Origin: an uncultured Lactobacillus sp.
Lineage (GTDB): Bacteria > Bacillota > Bacilli > Lactobacillales > Lactobacillaceae
Assembly: GCA_910589675.1 (NCBI GenBank)
Contig: CAJUTO010000015.1
Location: 1-39,082, forward strand
Length of the DNA: 39,082 bases
Reading direction: 5' to 3'
In this document: positions 1 to 7,585 of the stretch, piece by piece
Layout of the letters: each line of letters starts with the position of its first letter
Position numbering within the stretch: position 1 is the stretch's first letter
Notes under the pieces: generated by a model
Databases searched by the model: none
What the model was told of the DNA's origin: nothing
What the model saw: only the letters and a program-made list of their open reading frames with translations
Program-made: the position numbers and the translations under genes

Positions 1-45
1 CGTTTTCATCACGGGATTAAAATCCCGTGTTTTCAACGGTAATTT
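1..45 (-). mobile_element. Left end of an IS200/IS605-type element, inverted copy
   Basis: These 45 bases are the exact reverse complement of 38766-38810, where the same sequence lies just upstream of a tnpB-like gene. The core is a perfect hairpin with 9-bp arms and a 2-base loop, the subterminal hairpin expected of IS200/IS605 ends, which transpose as single strands and lack terminal inverted repeats. By orientation the element body, with its tnpB on the minus strand, should lie to the left of base 1. The match stops exactly at base 45. Confidence 0.6.
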
Positions 46-56
46 ATTCAATAAAG

Positions 57-98
57 AAAAAGTCCCACCTTGAATTATTGTAAGATGAGGCTTTTTTA
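57..98 (-). terminator. Probable terminator after the DUF488 gene
   Basis: An imperfect inverted repeat is flanked by an A-run on the left and a T-run on the right, so it could stop transcription from both sides. It lies downstream of the minus-strand DUF488 gene. Several pairs are G-U or mismatched, so the call is moderate. Confidence 0.45.
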
Positions 99-139
99 GC
101 AGTACAGAATTCTTTAAGATCCATTTCCCTGATTTTGAA

Positions 140-505
140 TCAAATTTTAAGTTTTTTCTCTACATATTCTTTCAAAACAACTGCTTGATTGTGCTTCTGA
201 TTTTTCGCACCATAAAGAAATAGCACATCTTCTCTAGCAAGTTTTAATTTTACATTTTCTACAAATTCAGGTGTAAACTGATTATGATTAAGTTCTTCAA
301 TATATTTTTGCTTGAATTCTGGAAATTTCTCATCCTCATGATTGAACCACTTCCGCAATTCATGAGTAGGGCCGATTTCCTTATCCCATGCATTCAATTG
401 GGCTTTAACTTTACTTACTCCGCGAGGCCACATTCGATCGACCAAAATGCGATATCCAGCTGGCTGCTGGTGATCATAGATTCTAACTAATTTAATTTCA
501 GACAT
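140..505 (-). CDS. DUF488 family protein
   Basis: 121 residues, the whole length of a small DUF488 domain (YeaO-like). The family hallmark is visible near the N-terminus: the stretch YRILVDRMWPRG around residues 18-29, followed by the W-D-K-E-I and LRKWF(N)H segments and the LFLYGAKN segment. The molecular function of DUF488 proteins is not established. The start has a ribosome site AAGAGGTG before the ATG. It is divergent from the DNA glycosylase gene with only 26 bases between the two start codons, so each gene's promoter must lie inside or very near the other gene. Whether this links the two in DNA repair or stress is only inference. Confidence 0.8.
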   Translation of the reverse strand: MSEIKLVRIYDHQQPAGYRILVDRMWPRGVSKVKAQLNAWDKEIGPTHELRKWFNHEDEKFPEFKQKYIEELNHNQFTPEFVENVKLKLAREDVLFLYGAKNQKHNQAVVLKEYVEKKLKI

Positions 506-531
506 TTTTTACACCTCTTGAAAGGAAAAAC

Positions 532-1161
532 ATGGATTACAAAACTTATTTTACTACTCAACCTACCGATAAAATTGCTAAAGATTTGATTGGACGCCCT
601 CTTTATTTTAATAATGGTGAAAAACTGGGTGGTTACATCGTTGAAGCCGAAGCCTACATGGGAAAGCAGGATCGGGCAGCCCATTCTTATAACGGTCGGC
701 GCAGCCCAGCAAATGAAGGCCTTTATGGTGCTGGTGGCACTTTATATATTTATTCTCAGCGTCAATATTTTTTCTTTGATGTTGCGTGCCAAGAAAAAGA
801 TGAGCCTCAAGGAGTACTTGTGCGTGCTATTGAACCAGTTTGGGGAATTGACACCATGATTAAAAATCGTAATGGTAAAACAGGCCCTCTTTTAACTAAT
901 GGTCCTGGTAAAATGATGCAGGCTCTAGGAATCACTAGTCGAAAATGGGATCTTCATTTTCTCACAGACTCTCCTTTTGAGATTGATCTTGATGACAAAA
1001 GCAAAAAAACTCCCCAGGAAATTGTTGCTTCAAGTCGAGTTGGGATTAACCAAAGCGATCCGCTTTGGGCGAATAAGCCACTCCGCTATTACGTTAAAGG
1101 TAATCCCTATGTCTCTAAAATGAAAAAACGTGATTTTGCTCAAAACAATGGTTGGGCTTGA
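532..1161 (+). CDS. mpg: DNA-3-methyladenine glycosylase (AAG/MPG family)
   Basis: 209 residues, the usual size for a bacterial member of the AAG/MPG family, which removes alkylated purines such as 3-methyladenine from DNA in base excision repair. Family motifs are visible: IVEAEAYMG with the catalytic glutamate near residue 38, the YNGRRSPAN segment, GTLYIYSQRQYFFFDVAC with the base-flipping tyrosine region, and NGPGKMMQALGI. The ribosome site AAAGGA sits 7 bases before the ATG. It has no close downstream partner; the lysine riboswitch of the next operon begins about 45 bases later. A second, differently framed reading within this gene is a shadow. Confidence 0.9.
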   Translation: MDYKTYFTTQPTDKIAKDLIGRPLYFNNGEKLGGYIVEAEAYMGKQDRAAHSYNGRRSPANEGLYGAGGTLYIYSQRQYFFFDVACQEKDEPQGVLVRAIEPVWGIDTMIKNRNGKTGPLLTNGPGKMMQALGITSRKWDLHFLTDSPFEIDLDDKSKKTPQEIVASSRVGINQSDPLWANKPLRYYVKGNPYVSKMKKRDFAQNNGWA

Positions 1162-1204
1162 CAAATAGCTCTTTTCCCTTTAAGCTGTGTAACAGTTAAA
1201 TATT

Positions 1205-1380
1205 TTCCAATGCAATAGAGGTTGCGACAAGCACAAGAATATTGTGAATACGCGAATATAACGATCAATATTTGAAGGATTGCCGCCGAAACGAGTTTAT
1301 CTTTCGCGAGTTAAGTTTGTTGGGTTGCAGGAGAAGATCCTGCAGACTGTCTCGGTTCGTCCCCGAGGAGCGCTATAAGA
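1205..1380 (+). promoter_or_regulatory. Lysine riboswitch (L-box)
   Basis: The leader has the conserved lysine-aptamer blocks in order: AGAGGTTGCGAC near 1217, AAGGATTGCCGCCGAAAC near 1275, GTTGGG then a strong GCAGGA/TCCTGC hairpin, ACTGTCTCGGTT, and a closing GAGGAGCGCTAT. These are hallmarks of the L-box family. Binding of lysine should favour the terminator at 1405-1432 and so turn off the transporter genes downstream. This makes lysine, not glutamine, the likely substrate of the transporter. Confidence 0.9.
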
Positions 1381-1404
1381 TTTGGTTTAATTACTGATGA
1401 TTAC

Positions 1405-1432
1405 GACCTCGCTGCATATGCGAGGTTTTTAT
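1405..1432 (+). terminator. Riboswitch expression-platform terminator
   Basis: The hairpin ACCTCGC-loop-GCGAGGT is followed by TTTTTATTT. It lies between the lysine aptamer and the transporter start and is the regulated terminator. It also shows that an upstream ATG at 1397 cannot be the real start of the transporter. Confidence 0.85.
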
Positions 1433-1486
1433 TTACGCTTTTTATTGTGTTGGCTTTACTTGAATAATTATTTGGAGGTTTTTTCT

Positions 1487-3094
1487 GTGAAGTCAAAATA
1501 TAGATGGCTAGCTGCACTAATGGCAGTTGTGCTTAGTTTAATTATTGGAATTTCTACCAATTCTAAGGTTCAAGCAAAAAGTACATCTGAACCTTTAAAG
1601 ATTGGTATGGAAGCCAATTATCCACCATACAACTGGACTCAAACAACCAGTGCAAATGGTGCGGTTCCAATCGAAGGTTCTCACTCTTATGCAAATGGTT
1701 ACGATGTTGAAATTGCTAAGAAAATCGGTAAAAGATTACACCGTAAAGTTGTTGTAGAAAAGACTGAATGGGACGGTTTGCTTCCAGCATTGACTTCTGG
1801 CAAGATCGATTTGATTATCGCCGGAATGAGTCCTACGGCCGCTAGAAGAAAAGCAATCAATTTTTCTGAACCATACAGAAAGAGTACTTTTGTTGTTATC
1901 ATGAACAAAGACAACAAGTACGCTACTGCCAAGAAATTAAGCGACTTTAAGGGTGCTAAGCTAACTGCTCAACAAGGTACTTTACACTATGACTTAATCA
2001 AACAATTAAAGGGTTCTAAGAGAGAACCAGCAATGCGTGACTTCTCAGCTATGAGACAAAGCTTAGCTTCTGGCACTATCGATGGTTACGTTGCGGAAGA
2101 CATTGAATTTGAAAGTTACCACAACGTTAACCCTAACATTGTTGCCGTTAACTTAAACAAGATGGCTGGTTTTCATGTAGATCATGATGATTCTGTAACT
2201 AGTATCGGTGTTAAAAAAGGCAACACTAAACTTTTAAATGAAGTTAATGCGACTTTAAGAAGCATCCCTACTAAAGAACGCGATCAATTGATGTCTAAGG
2301 CCATTAGAGAGCAACCAAAGGCTGGTAATAGTGCTAAGAAAGAAAACTGGCTTGTTTCAACTTGGAAGCAATACGGTCATATGATTCTTAGCGGTATCGG
2401 CATGACTTTACTTTTAGCTTTAGTTGGTACTATCGTTGGTTTCTTCATTGGTTTACTTGTTGGTATCGTTCGTACTATTCCAACCCCTACCACACGCGGC
2501 AAGCGTTGGGCTTTAAACTTTGTTAAGTGGTTATTATCTGTTTACGTAGAAATTTTCCGTGGTACTCCTATGATGGTTCAAGCGGCCGTTATCTACTATG
2601 GTATTGCTCAATTCTGGCACTTAAACTTAAACCGTACTGTTGCCGCTTTAATTATTGTGTCAATTAATACTGGTGCTTACCTTGCCGAAGTTATCCGTGG
2701 GGGTATTATTTCTACACCTGAAGGACAATTCGAAGCTGCTAGTGCACTTGGTATGACTCACAACCAAAGAATGTGGCACATCATTTTACCTCAAGCTATC
2801 AAGAACTGTTTACCATCAATTACTAACGAATTTATCGTAAACATTAAGGATACTTCAGTATTGAGTATTATTTCAGTATCTGAACTGTTCTTCGTTGGTA
2901 CTACAATTGCGAGTCAAACTTTCCAATTCTTCCCAACATACTTAACTATTTCTGTAATTTACTTAATCTTGACCTTCACCATTACCCGTATTTTCAACTT
3001 GATTGAAAAGAAGCTTGAAGGCAACAAGAACTACAACTTAATGGCCAACCAAGTTCAAGTTGGTACACCTAAGGATACGGAGGCAAATAACTAA
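1487..3094 (+). CDS. Amino-acid ABC transporter, substrate-binding protein fused to permease (probable lysine uptake)
   Basis: A 535-residue fusion in one chain: signal peptide/anchor (about 1-30, ending VQA-K), a polar-amino-acid solute-binding domain (about 40-290, with [12 protein letters not shown] at its start), and a HisM/GlnP-type permease domain (about 310-515) holding the EAA loop region [22 protein letters not shown] that contacts the ATPase. I start it at GTG 1487, preceded by TTGGAGG at 8 bases; the in-frame ATG at 1397 overlaps the riboswitch terminator. The stop overlaps the ATPase start by one base. Homologues are often named for glutamine, but the upstream lysine riboswitch argues that this one imports lysine. 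Confidence 0.9.
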   Translation: MKSKYRWLAALMAVVLSLIIGISTNSKVQAKSTSEPLKIGMEANYPPYNWTQTTSANGAVPIEGSHSYANGYDVEIAKKIGKRLHRKVVVEKTEWDGLLPALTSGKIDLIIAGMSPTAARRKAINFSEPYRKSTFVVIMNKDNKYATAKKLSDFKGAKLTAQQGTLHYDLIKQLKGSKREPAMRDFSAMRQSLASGTIDGYVAEDIEFESYHNVNPNIVAVNLNKMAGFHVDHDDSVTSIGVKKGNTKLLNEVNATLRSIPTKERDQLMSKAIREQPKAGNSAKKENWLVSTWKQYGHMILSGIGMTLLLALVGTIVGFFIGLLVGIVRTIPTPTTRGKRWALNFVKWLLSVYVEIFRGTPMMVQAAVIYYGIAQFWHLNLNRTVAALIIVSINTGAYLAEVIRGGIISTPEGQFEAASALGMTHNQRMWHIILPQAIKNCLPSITNEFIVNIKDTSVLSIISVSELFFVGTTIASQTFQFFPTYLTISVIYLILTFTITRIFNLIEKKLEGNKNYNLMANQVQVGTPKDTEANN

Positions 3095-3849
3095 TGACTG
3101 AAAGCAAGCAAACCATCTTAAGTTTAAAGCACATGCAAAAGTCCTACGGTGATCACCAAGTTTTGCGCGACATTTCAGTTGATATTAATAAAGGTGAAAT
3201 CGTAACGATTATTGGTCCTTCTGGTGGTGGTAAATCAACCACCTTACGTTGCATTAATTTGCTTGAAGAACCAACCGGCGGCGAAATTGATTTTCACGGT
3301 GAAAACATTCTTCATCCTGGATACAATCGTAATGAATTTCGTTCTAAGGTCGGCATGGTTTTCCAGCAATTTGACTTATTTGAAAACAAGAACGTTTTAC
3401 AAAATTGTATGATTGGACAACAATTAGTACTTAAGCGTTCAAAAGAAGAAGCTAAGAAGATTGCTCTTGAAAACCTCAAAAAGGTTGGTATGGAACCATT
3501 TGTTAATGCAAAACCAAGCCAATTATCTGGTGGTCAACAACAGCGTGTGGCTATTGCCCGGGCAATTTCAATGGATCCTGAGGTACTTCTCTTCGACGAA
3601 CCAACAAGTGCCCTTGACCCTGAAATGGTTGGTGAAGTACTTGATGTTATGCAAAAGTTGGCTACTACTGGATTAACGATGGTCATCGTTACGCACGAAA
3701 TGGGCTTTGCAAAGAGTATTTCTGATAACGTTTTGTTTATTAGCGACGGCGTGATTACTGAACAAGGCCATCCAAAGGATCTCTTTGATAATCCTCAAAA
3801 TGCTAAGACGCAAAAATTCTTAAGAAACTTTAGAAAGATGGATTTCTAA
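3094..3849 (+). CDS. Amino-acid ABC transporter ATP-binding protein
   Basis: 251 residues, a complete polar-amino-acid ABC ATPase. Walker [10 protein letters not shown] is at residues 41-49, the signature LSGGQQQR at 144-151, Walker B and the catalytic glutamate in LLFDEP at 165-170, and the switch histidine in VIVTHEMG. The ATG overlaps the stop codon of the permease fusion, so the two are translationally coupled and form a complete importer: the binding domains are covalently attached to the permease and this protein powers it. Expression should follow the lysine riboswitch. A terminator follows directly. Confidence 0.93.
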   Translation: MTESKQTILSLKHMQKSYGDHQVLRDISVDINKGEIVTIIGPSGGGKSTTLRCINLLEEPTGGEIDFHGENILHPGYNRNEFRSKVGMVFQQFDLFENKNVLQNCMIGQQLVLKRSKEEAKKIALENLKKVGMEPFVNAKPSQLSGGQQQRVAIARAISMDPEVLLFDEPTSALDPEMVGEVLDVMQKLATTGLTMVIVTHEMGFAKSISDNVLFISDGVITEQGHPKDLFDNPQNAKTQKFLRNFRKMDF

Positions 3850-3856
3850 AATAATA

Positions 3857-3891
3857 AAACACTTAGAAGCTGTAGCTTTTAGGTGTTTTTT
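3857..3891 (+). terminator. Terminator of the lysine transporter operon
   Basis: An AACACTTAGAAGCT arm pairs with an AGCTTTTAGGTGTT arm and is followed by six T. Confidence 0.85.
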
Positions 3892-3927
3892 GGTACAATT
3901 AAGCCAATCAAAGTGGGAGGAATCAGG

Positions 3928-4890
3928 ATGACAAATCAAAATTACTACTTCGTCAAACCATATGACGAAGATTTAGCTAGACCACCTCACGAGAGTCTTG
4001 GTCAAATTCTAAATGAAACATACTTGCAGCCTTTTAACTGGAAGGGGCGCACAACTAGAAAATCTTATTGGATCAGCTTTTTAATCAACGCAATTTTAGC
4101 TTGTTTAGTAACTGGAATTACCAGCTACGCCTTAAACACTCATATTAACTTAGGGCTAAAATGGATCGATTTAGTTGTAAGTGCAGTCGTTTTAATTTGG
4201 ATCTTTTTGGCTGGATTGGGACAACGAATTCGTCGTTTGCATGATGTCAACTACAGCGGGTATTGGTATTGGGCAGCAATCGTGCCTTATGGCGCTTTAT
4301 TTGTAAACTTTTACTTGATGATTCAACCATCAGTTCAAAGGCCTGTAAAATGGGGAAATTATCTTTTCTATAATTCAAATTCCCCAAGCAATAATTATTA
4401 TGACCAAGCTTACAATCCGGAAATGGATCGCTCAAAGGTACCAGTTCCTACAATTGGTCAAATTCTAAAAGAGCACTTTTTCGATTGTTTCAAATGGAAT
4501 GCCCGCTCCACTAGAACTTCTTATTGGGTAGGAAGCGCCGTTAATATAGTTATCTCAATAATTGGCTTCATAGTTTACTACTTTGTTGCGTTCATGTTTT
4601 TCTTAGGAGCGCCATTTACTGAAATATTTAACAATAATCCGTTTCTTTTAACCTTTAGTATTATCTCTCTAATCGTCTTAGCCGCTTTTTGGATTTGGGC
4701 TACAATTGCGCAAATTGGTCATACAGTCCGTCGTTTGCATGATGCCAACTTTATCGGTTGGTGGTGGTGGATCGGCGTAATTCCATACATTGGTTCAATT
4801 TTGTTACCCCTCCTTCTGTTCCATCCAACAGTCGAAAAAGAAGTAAAATGGAATACTTACTTATTTGAAGAAACCGATAAAATCAAATAA
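3928..4890 (+). CDS. Membrane protein with two tandem DUF805 domains
   Basis: 320 residues from ATG 3928, which follows GGGAGG at 9 bases; the in-frame ATG at 3883 overlaps the preceding terminator and is rejected. The protein is an internal duplication. Each half starts with a GQIL(N/K)E-L/H-F-FxW(K/N) stretch, a TRxSYW segment, hydrophobic helices, then RRLHD(V/A)N and a tryptophan/tyrosine-rich helix, ending P(S/T)V(Q/E)xxVKW. Those are DUF805 features. The second half has a GWWWWIGVIPYIGS helix. DUF805 proteins are inner-membrane proteins of unknown function. It faces the HNH gene across a shared terminator. Confidence 0.85.
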   Translation: MTNQNYYFVKPYDEDLARPPHESLGQILNETYLQPFNWKGRTTRKSYWISFLINAILACLVTGITSYALNTHINLGLKWIDLVVSAVVLIWIFLAGLGQRIRRLHDVNYSGYWYWAAIVPYGALFVNFYLMIQPSVQRPVKWGNYLFYNSNSPSNNYYDQAYNPEMDRSKVPVPTIGQILKEHFFDCFKWNARSTRTSYWVGSAVNIVISIIGFIVYYFVAFMFFLGAPFTEIFNNNPFLLTFSIISLIVLAAFWIWATIAQIGHTVRRLHDANFIGWWWWIGVIPYIGSILLPLLLFHPTVEKEVKWNTYLFEETDKIK

Positions 4891-4895
4891 CTAAA

Positions 4896-4921
4896 AACCT
4901 CGAGCGTTTGCTCGAGGTTTT
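4896..4921. terminator. Bidirectional terminator between convergent genes
   Basis: A perfect hairpin AACCTCGAGC-GTTT-GCTCGAGGTT with an A-run on one side and a T-run on the other. It can end both the DUF805 gene and the HNH gene. Confidence 0.9.
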
Positions 4922-5839
4922 TTAAATGACATCTTTTCTTTGATTTAGCTGATATAGTTTCCAACCCGTATTAAAGTGATTCTCACGCGTTTTTCTTAAA
5001 GAGTCATAATCGCTCTCAAGACTGTCAATTGCATCTTGTAGCTTCTTATTTTGCTTTCTCATCGTATTTAACTCAGGATCATTGATAACTCCTTTAAGAT
5101 GAGCCTTAGCAGCTAATTGACGACGACGATTTTCAAATTCTTCCTTCAAACTGCCAATGCTATTTTCATAGCGAACAAGCTTTTTATTCACATCTACAAT
5201 CTGATCATTAAGCTGTTTAAAAAGTTTATATGGCATGTCAGATTTAATTCGATTACATTCACTACATGACAAGGTTAAATTATCTAAATCATTATTATGC
5301 GACAAAGAAACCGGGTCCTTGTGATCGACACTGGTTCCCTTGCGACCGCAATACTGACAGCGATAATGATACTTAGCCCGAATGCGCTCCCGATCAATAT
5401 AATCAACCTCATTCAGTTGAAAGTTTACTGTAAGACCTAATTTTTCTAAATTATAGGCAAAATCACGCCCCTGATCTGGAATATAATCAATTTTACCTAA
5501 TTCGCTCTTGATCACAGCATCATTAAATTCTTTACGTGGCAACTGCTGGAGTACCAAGCGATTACCATCATAATCCTGAATAAAGGCTTCATAACGCTTG
5601 CGTAGTTGCTTCGTATTTACTAAATAATCTTCACTATCACCGTCATTATTGTTTCCAACATAGGTATACAAAAGAGCCTGGGCAAAAGTTTTCACAGTCG
5701 AATTAGCATAATCCTCAGCATTTTTCCCCATTTGTAAACAAATATCACAAATGCTCGTCAATTTAGGATTAATTAGACCTTCTTGTTTAAAATGAAGGGA
5801 ATCAATCCGCAATCCACATGAACTACATTGAAATTTCAC
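4922..5839 (-). CDS. HNH endonuclease-like protein with N-terminal zinc ribbon and C-terminal coiled coil
   Basis: 305 residues. Cysteines C5, C8, C31 and C34 form a likely zinc ribbon. An HNH fold follows: C161-x2-C164, VDHKDP around 171-176 with the catalytic-type D-H pair, NLTLSCSECNRIKSD at 187-201 with C192-x2-C195 and N196. Residues about 210-285 are charged and heptad-like, probably a coiled coil. This combination suggests a DNA-nicking or cutting enzyme, but the target is unknown. The start codon is GTG, placed directly after the stop codon of the HD gene (TAAGTG) with a GGGGGAT site inside that gene, so the two are translationally coupled. Confidence 0.75.
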   Translation of the reverse strand: MKFQCSSCGLRIDSLHFKQEGLINPKLTSICDICLQMGKNAEDYANSTVKTFAQALLYTYVGNNNDGDSEDYLVNTKQLRKRYEAFIQDYDGNRLVLQQLPRKEFNDAVIKSELGKIDYIPDQGRDFAYNLEKLGLTVNFQLNEVDYIDRERIRAKYHYRCQYCGRKGTSVDHKDPVSLSHNNDLDNLTLSCSECNRIKSDMPYKLFKQLNDQIVDVNKKLVRYENSIGSLKEEFENRRRQLAAKAHLKGVINDPELNTMRKQNKKLQDAIDSLESDYDSLRKTRENHFNTGWKLYQLNQRKDVI

Positions 5840-6490
5840 TTATTTATCCGCATCCCCCATCAACAAAATACTAAAGGCAATTCTCTGCATCTTATCTTTC
5901 CCCGCAAAGTCACCTTTAAACAAATCTGGCAAAATATGCTTGATAAAGTATTGCACGCACACCATATCATCATACTTTTTAATAGTTTCCAGACTTTCCT
6001 TAAACATTTGCATAAAGACCGGATTAGGATTACCTAGTTCGATTTCACCATAAGCTTCATAAAGTAGGTCCAATTTATCGCAGATTGATAAAATCTTTCC
6101 TTCCAAAGTATCATCTTTAGCTTCAGAAAGTCGCTTAGTATAGATAGCTTGGAATTCTTTGGGGATTTCCTCTTTGATAAACTTTTGCGTCATCTTTTCT
6201 TCCACTTCACCAATCATCTTTCGCAATTGTGGTGTGGCATACTTAACGGGAGTTTTAATATCACCGATAAAACGCTCGGTATAGTCATGGTTCAAGCTCT
6301 TTTCATATAAAGCTTTCCAATTAACCTTTTGCTTTCCTACAACTTCTTCGATATCTCCCATCATTTGAGCCAATTCAGCGGTTCTATATGAGTGATCAGC
6401 CACTGAATGATGTTGATATTTAAAGTAGCCCGGTGCACGATCGATTGACTCTAAACTGTTGAATCCTTGAATATAAGCATTTAATCCCAT
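5840..6490 (-). CDS. HD-domain phosphohydrolase (YfbR-like 5'-nucleotidase type)
   Basis: 216 residues from the ATG at 6490, chosen because AAGGGGGA lies 4-5 bases before it; the longer reading adds a hydrophobic 22-residue leader without a ribosome site. Metal-binding HD-superfamily residues are visible: the paired histidines in FKYQHHSVADHS, the HD pair in SLNHDYTERFIGDIKTP, and a late aspartate in SICDKLD. This resembles the YfbR/YfdR group, which dephosphorylates deoxynucleoside monophosphates; the substrate here is inference. The next gene, an HNH protein, starts at its stop codon, so the two should work together or at least in a fixed ratio. Confidence 0.75.
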   Translation of the reverse strand: MGLNAYIQGFNSLESIDRAPGYFKYQHHSVADHSYRTAELAQMMGDIEEVVGKQKVNWKALYEKSLNHDYTERFIGDIKTPVKYATPQLRKMIGEVEEKMTQKFIKEEIPKEFQAIYTKRLSEAKDDTLEGKILSICDKLDLLYEAYGEIELGNPNPVFMQMFKESLETIKKYDDMVCVQYFIKHILPDLFKGDFAGKDKMQRIAFSILLMGDADK

Positions 6491-6598
6491 AATTATCCCC
6501 CTTAGTAAAATGTCTAAAATTTTTACTATGTTATCAAAATTCAAAAAGTTATGCAAGACTTCTCTATTTACATTCTACCAGCTATGGGGATTATGATT

Positions 6599-6622
6599 GC
6601 AAGCAAAATAGCCAGAGCAAAA
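6599..6622. repeat. 24-bp copy of a terminator arm found again at 7313-7336
   Basis: This stretch differs by a single base from 7313-7336. The second copy is one arm of the terminator of the 46-residue protein gene; here the pairing arm is missing, so it looks like a decayed duplicate. It lies in the gap after the XRE regulator gene. Confidence 0.6.
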
Positions 6623-6667
6623 TCTCAACTCCATCAACTTATTTCCTAGGTAATTATAAGCTATATT

Positions 6668-7177
6668 CTATTCGTGGTCCTTATCCAGCCGATTCATAGT
6701 TAATGGGTACTTTTCATCTAATTTTGGATCAACAATTGTCATTACTATTAACTTTTGAAGTGGATTCATTATCATCCAGCCGAATATCCAAAAAGTTGCA
6801 AACATACCATCGATATTTATACCAGCCCATATATCATTGGTAACCAGCATTACGCTTGAGAACATAAGTAGAACATAAGTAGCTTTATAAAACTTAATAA
6901 TAGTTTGATATTCTTCTCGACGCTTTTCTAACTGATACTGAAGTTGATTATTAGAATGACTAATTTTTTCTTCTTCCTTTTTAGTCTTTTGATCAGTAAA
7001 TAAATCCTTAACTTCAACACTTAATGCCCCTGCAACTAAGTTTAGAGTTTCAATACTCACATCTTGTCCTGATTCAAGTCTTTGAATTGTTCTAACTGAA
7101 ACTTTTGCCTTTTCAGCCAATTGTTCTTGAGAAAGGCCTTTTTCTAGTCGTAGCTTTCTAACTTGCGTTTCAACCAT
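6668..7177 (-). CDS. XRE-family regulator with C-terminal membrane segments
   Basis: 169 residues. Residues 1-60 are a Cro/CI-type helix-turn-helix (LRLEKGLSQEQLAEKAKVSV, RTIQRLESGQDVS, LNLVAGALSVEVKDLF). A charged linker (about 62-92) leads to two hydrophobic segments (about 97-115 and 123-147), so the protein is probably membrane-tethered with its DNA-binding domain inside the cell. What it senses is unknown. The start is the ATG at 7177 with AAGAGGA upstream. The DNA just upstream carries repeated TGACA elements that may be its own operator. It lies on the same strand as the HD/HNH pair but is separated from it by about 180 bases. Confidence 0.8.
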   Translation of the reverse strand: MVETQVRKLRLEKGLSQEQLAEKAKVSVRTIQRLESGQDVSIETLNLVAGALSVEVKDLFTDQKTKKEEEKISHSNNQLQYQLEKRREEYQTIIKFYKATYVLLMFSSVMLVTNDIWAGINIDGMFATFWIFGWMIMNPLQKLIVMTIVDPKLDEKYPLTMNRLDKDHE

Positions 7178-7199
7178 TTTTTGATCCTCTTTTTTCTTA

Positions 7200-7300
7200 A
7201 TTTATGGTCATTATTTTACCTGGAATAACATCTCCTTGACCATGACAAATACCCGTCAACAAACTGACAGTTATCTGACAAATATTTTTGTTAAGAAATA
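7200..7300 (-). promoter_or_regulatory. Upstream region of the XRE regulator with TGACA repeats
   Basis: TGACAAAT occurs twice, at 7243-7250 and 7276-7283, exactly 33 bp apart (about three helical turns), with further TGAC(A/C) copies at 7237 and 7265 and an opposing GTCAAC at 7255. On the minus strand a TGGTCA/TAAAAT pair gives a plausible promoter overlapping these repeats. The arrangement fits a cooperative operator, possibly for autoregulation. Confidence 0.4.
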
Positions 7301-7317
7301 AGATTTAAGTTAGCAAG

Positions 7318-7346
7318 CAAAAAAGCCAGAGCAAAACGCCCTAGCT
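7318..7346 (-). terminator. Terminator of the 46-residue protein gene
   Basis: On the minus strand AGCTAGGGC-GTTTT-GCTCTGGCT is followed by six T. Two pairs are G-U. Confidence 0.75.
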
Positions 7347-7368
7347 TTCAGTTTCTATAATTCAAAGA

Positions 7369-7509
7369 CTACTTGTTTTCGTCTTTTGCGGCCTTGTTAA
7401 GAAATTCTACGACAGCTGCTACGTGAGCAACACGCTTCTTAGCATTTCTCTTGTTCTTAGGTCTTTGGTTTGGTTCACAACCAGTGTTGTAATTTTCACC
7501 TTTACGCAT
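7369..7509 (-). CDS. Small basic protein of 46 residues
   Basis: The reading frame starts at the ATG at 7509 after an AAAGGAAG site and ends at TAG 7369. The protein begins MRKGENYNTGCEPNQRPKNK and continues with a run of lysines and arginines, then a helical AAVVEF(L)NKAAKDENK tail. It has its own promoter (7549-7577) and terminator (7318-7346), so it is a genuine single-gene unit although it is too short for usual ORF cut-offs. The strongly basic first half suggests binding to nucleic acid or ribosome; this is inference. I do not recognise a named family. Confidence 0.75.
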   Translation of the reverse strand: MRKGENYNTGCEPNQRPKNKRNAKKRVAHVAAVVEFLNKAAKDENK

Positions 7510-7527
7510 AGTACTATACTTCCTTTC

Positions 7528-7577
7528 AGATTTTCGAAAATCTAGTTTAGTTTACCATTTACCCTTTGCAAAATCAA
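7528..7577 (-). promoter_or_regulatory. Promoter and 16-bp palindrome before the 46-residue gene
   Basis: On the minus strand TTGATT (7572-7577), a 17-base spacer and TAAACT (7549-7554) form a good promoter. The predicted start of transcription falls inside the perfect palindrome AGATTTTCGAAAATCT (7528-7543), which could be an operator or a 5' hairpin of the mRNA. Confidence 0.6.
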
Positions 7578-7585
7578 GTCCAGTT

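Noticed and set aside
1397-1486. Longer N-terminus for the lysine transporter
   Set aside because: It would be translated from the riboswitch terminator; GTG 1487 has a good ribosome site and gives a proper signal peptide.
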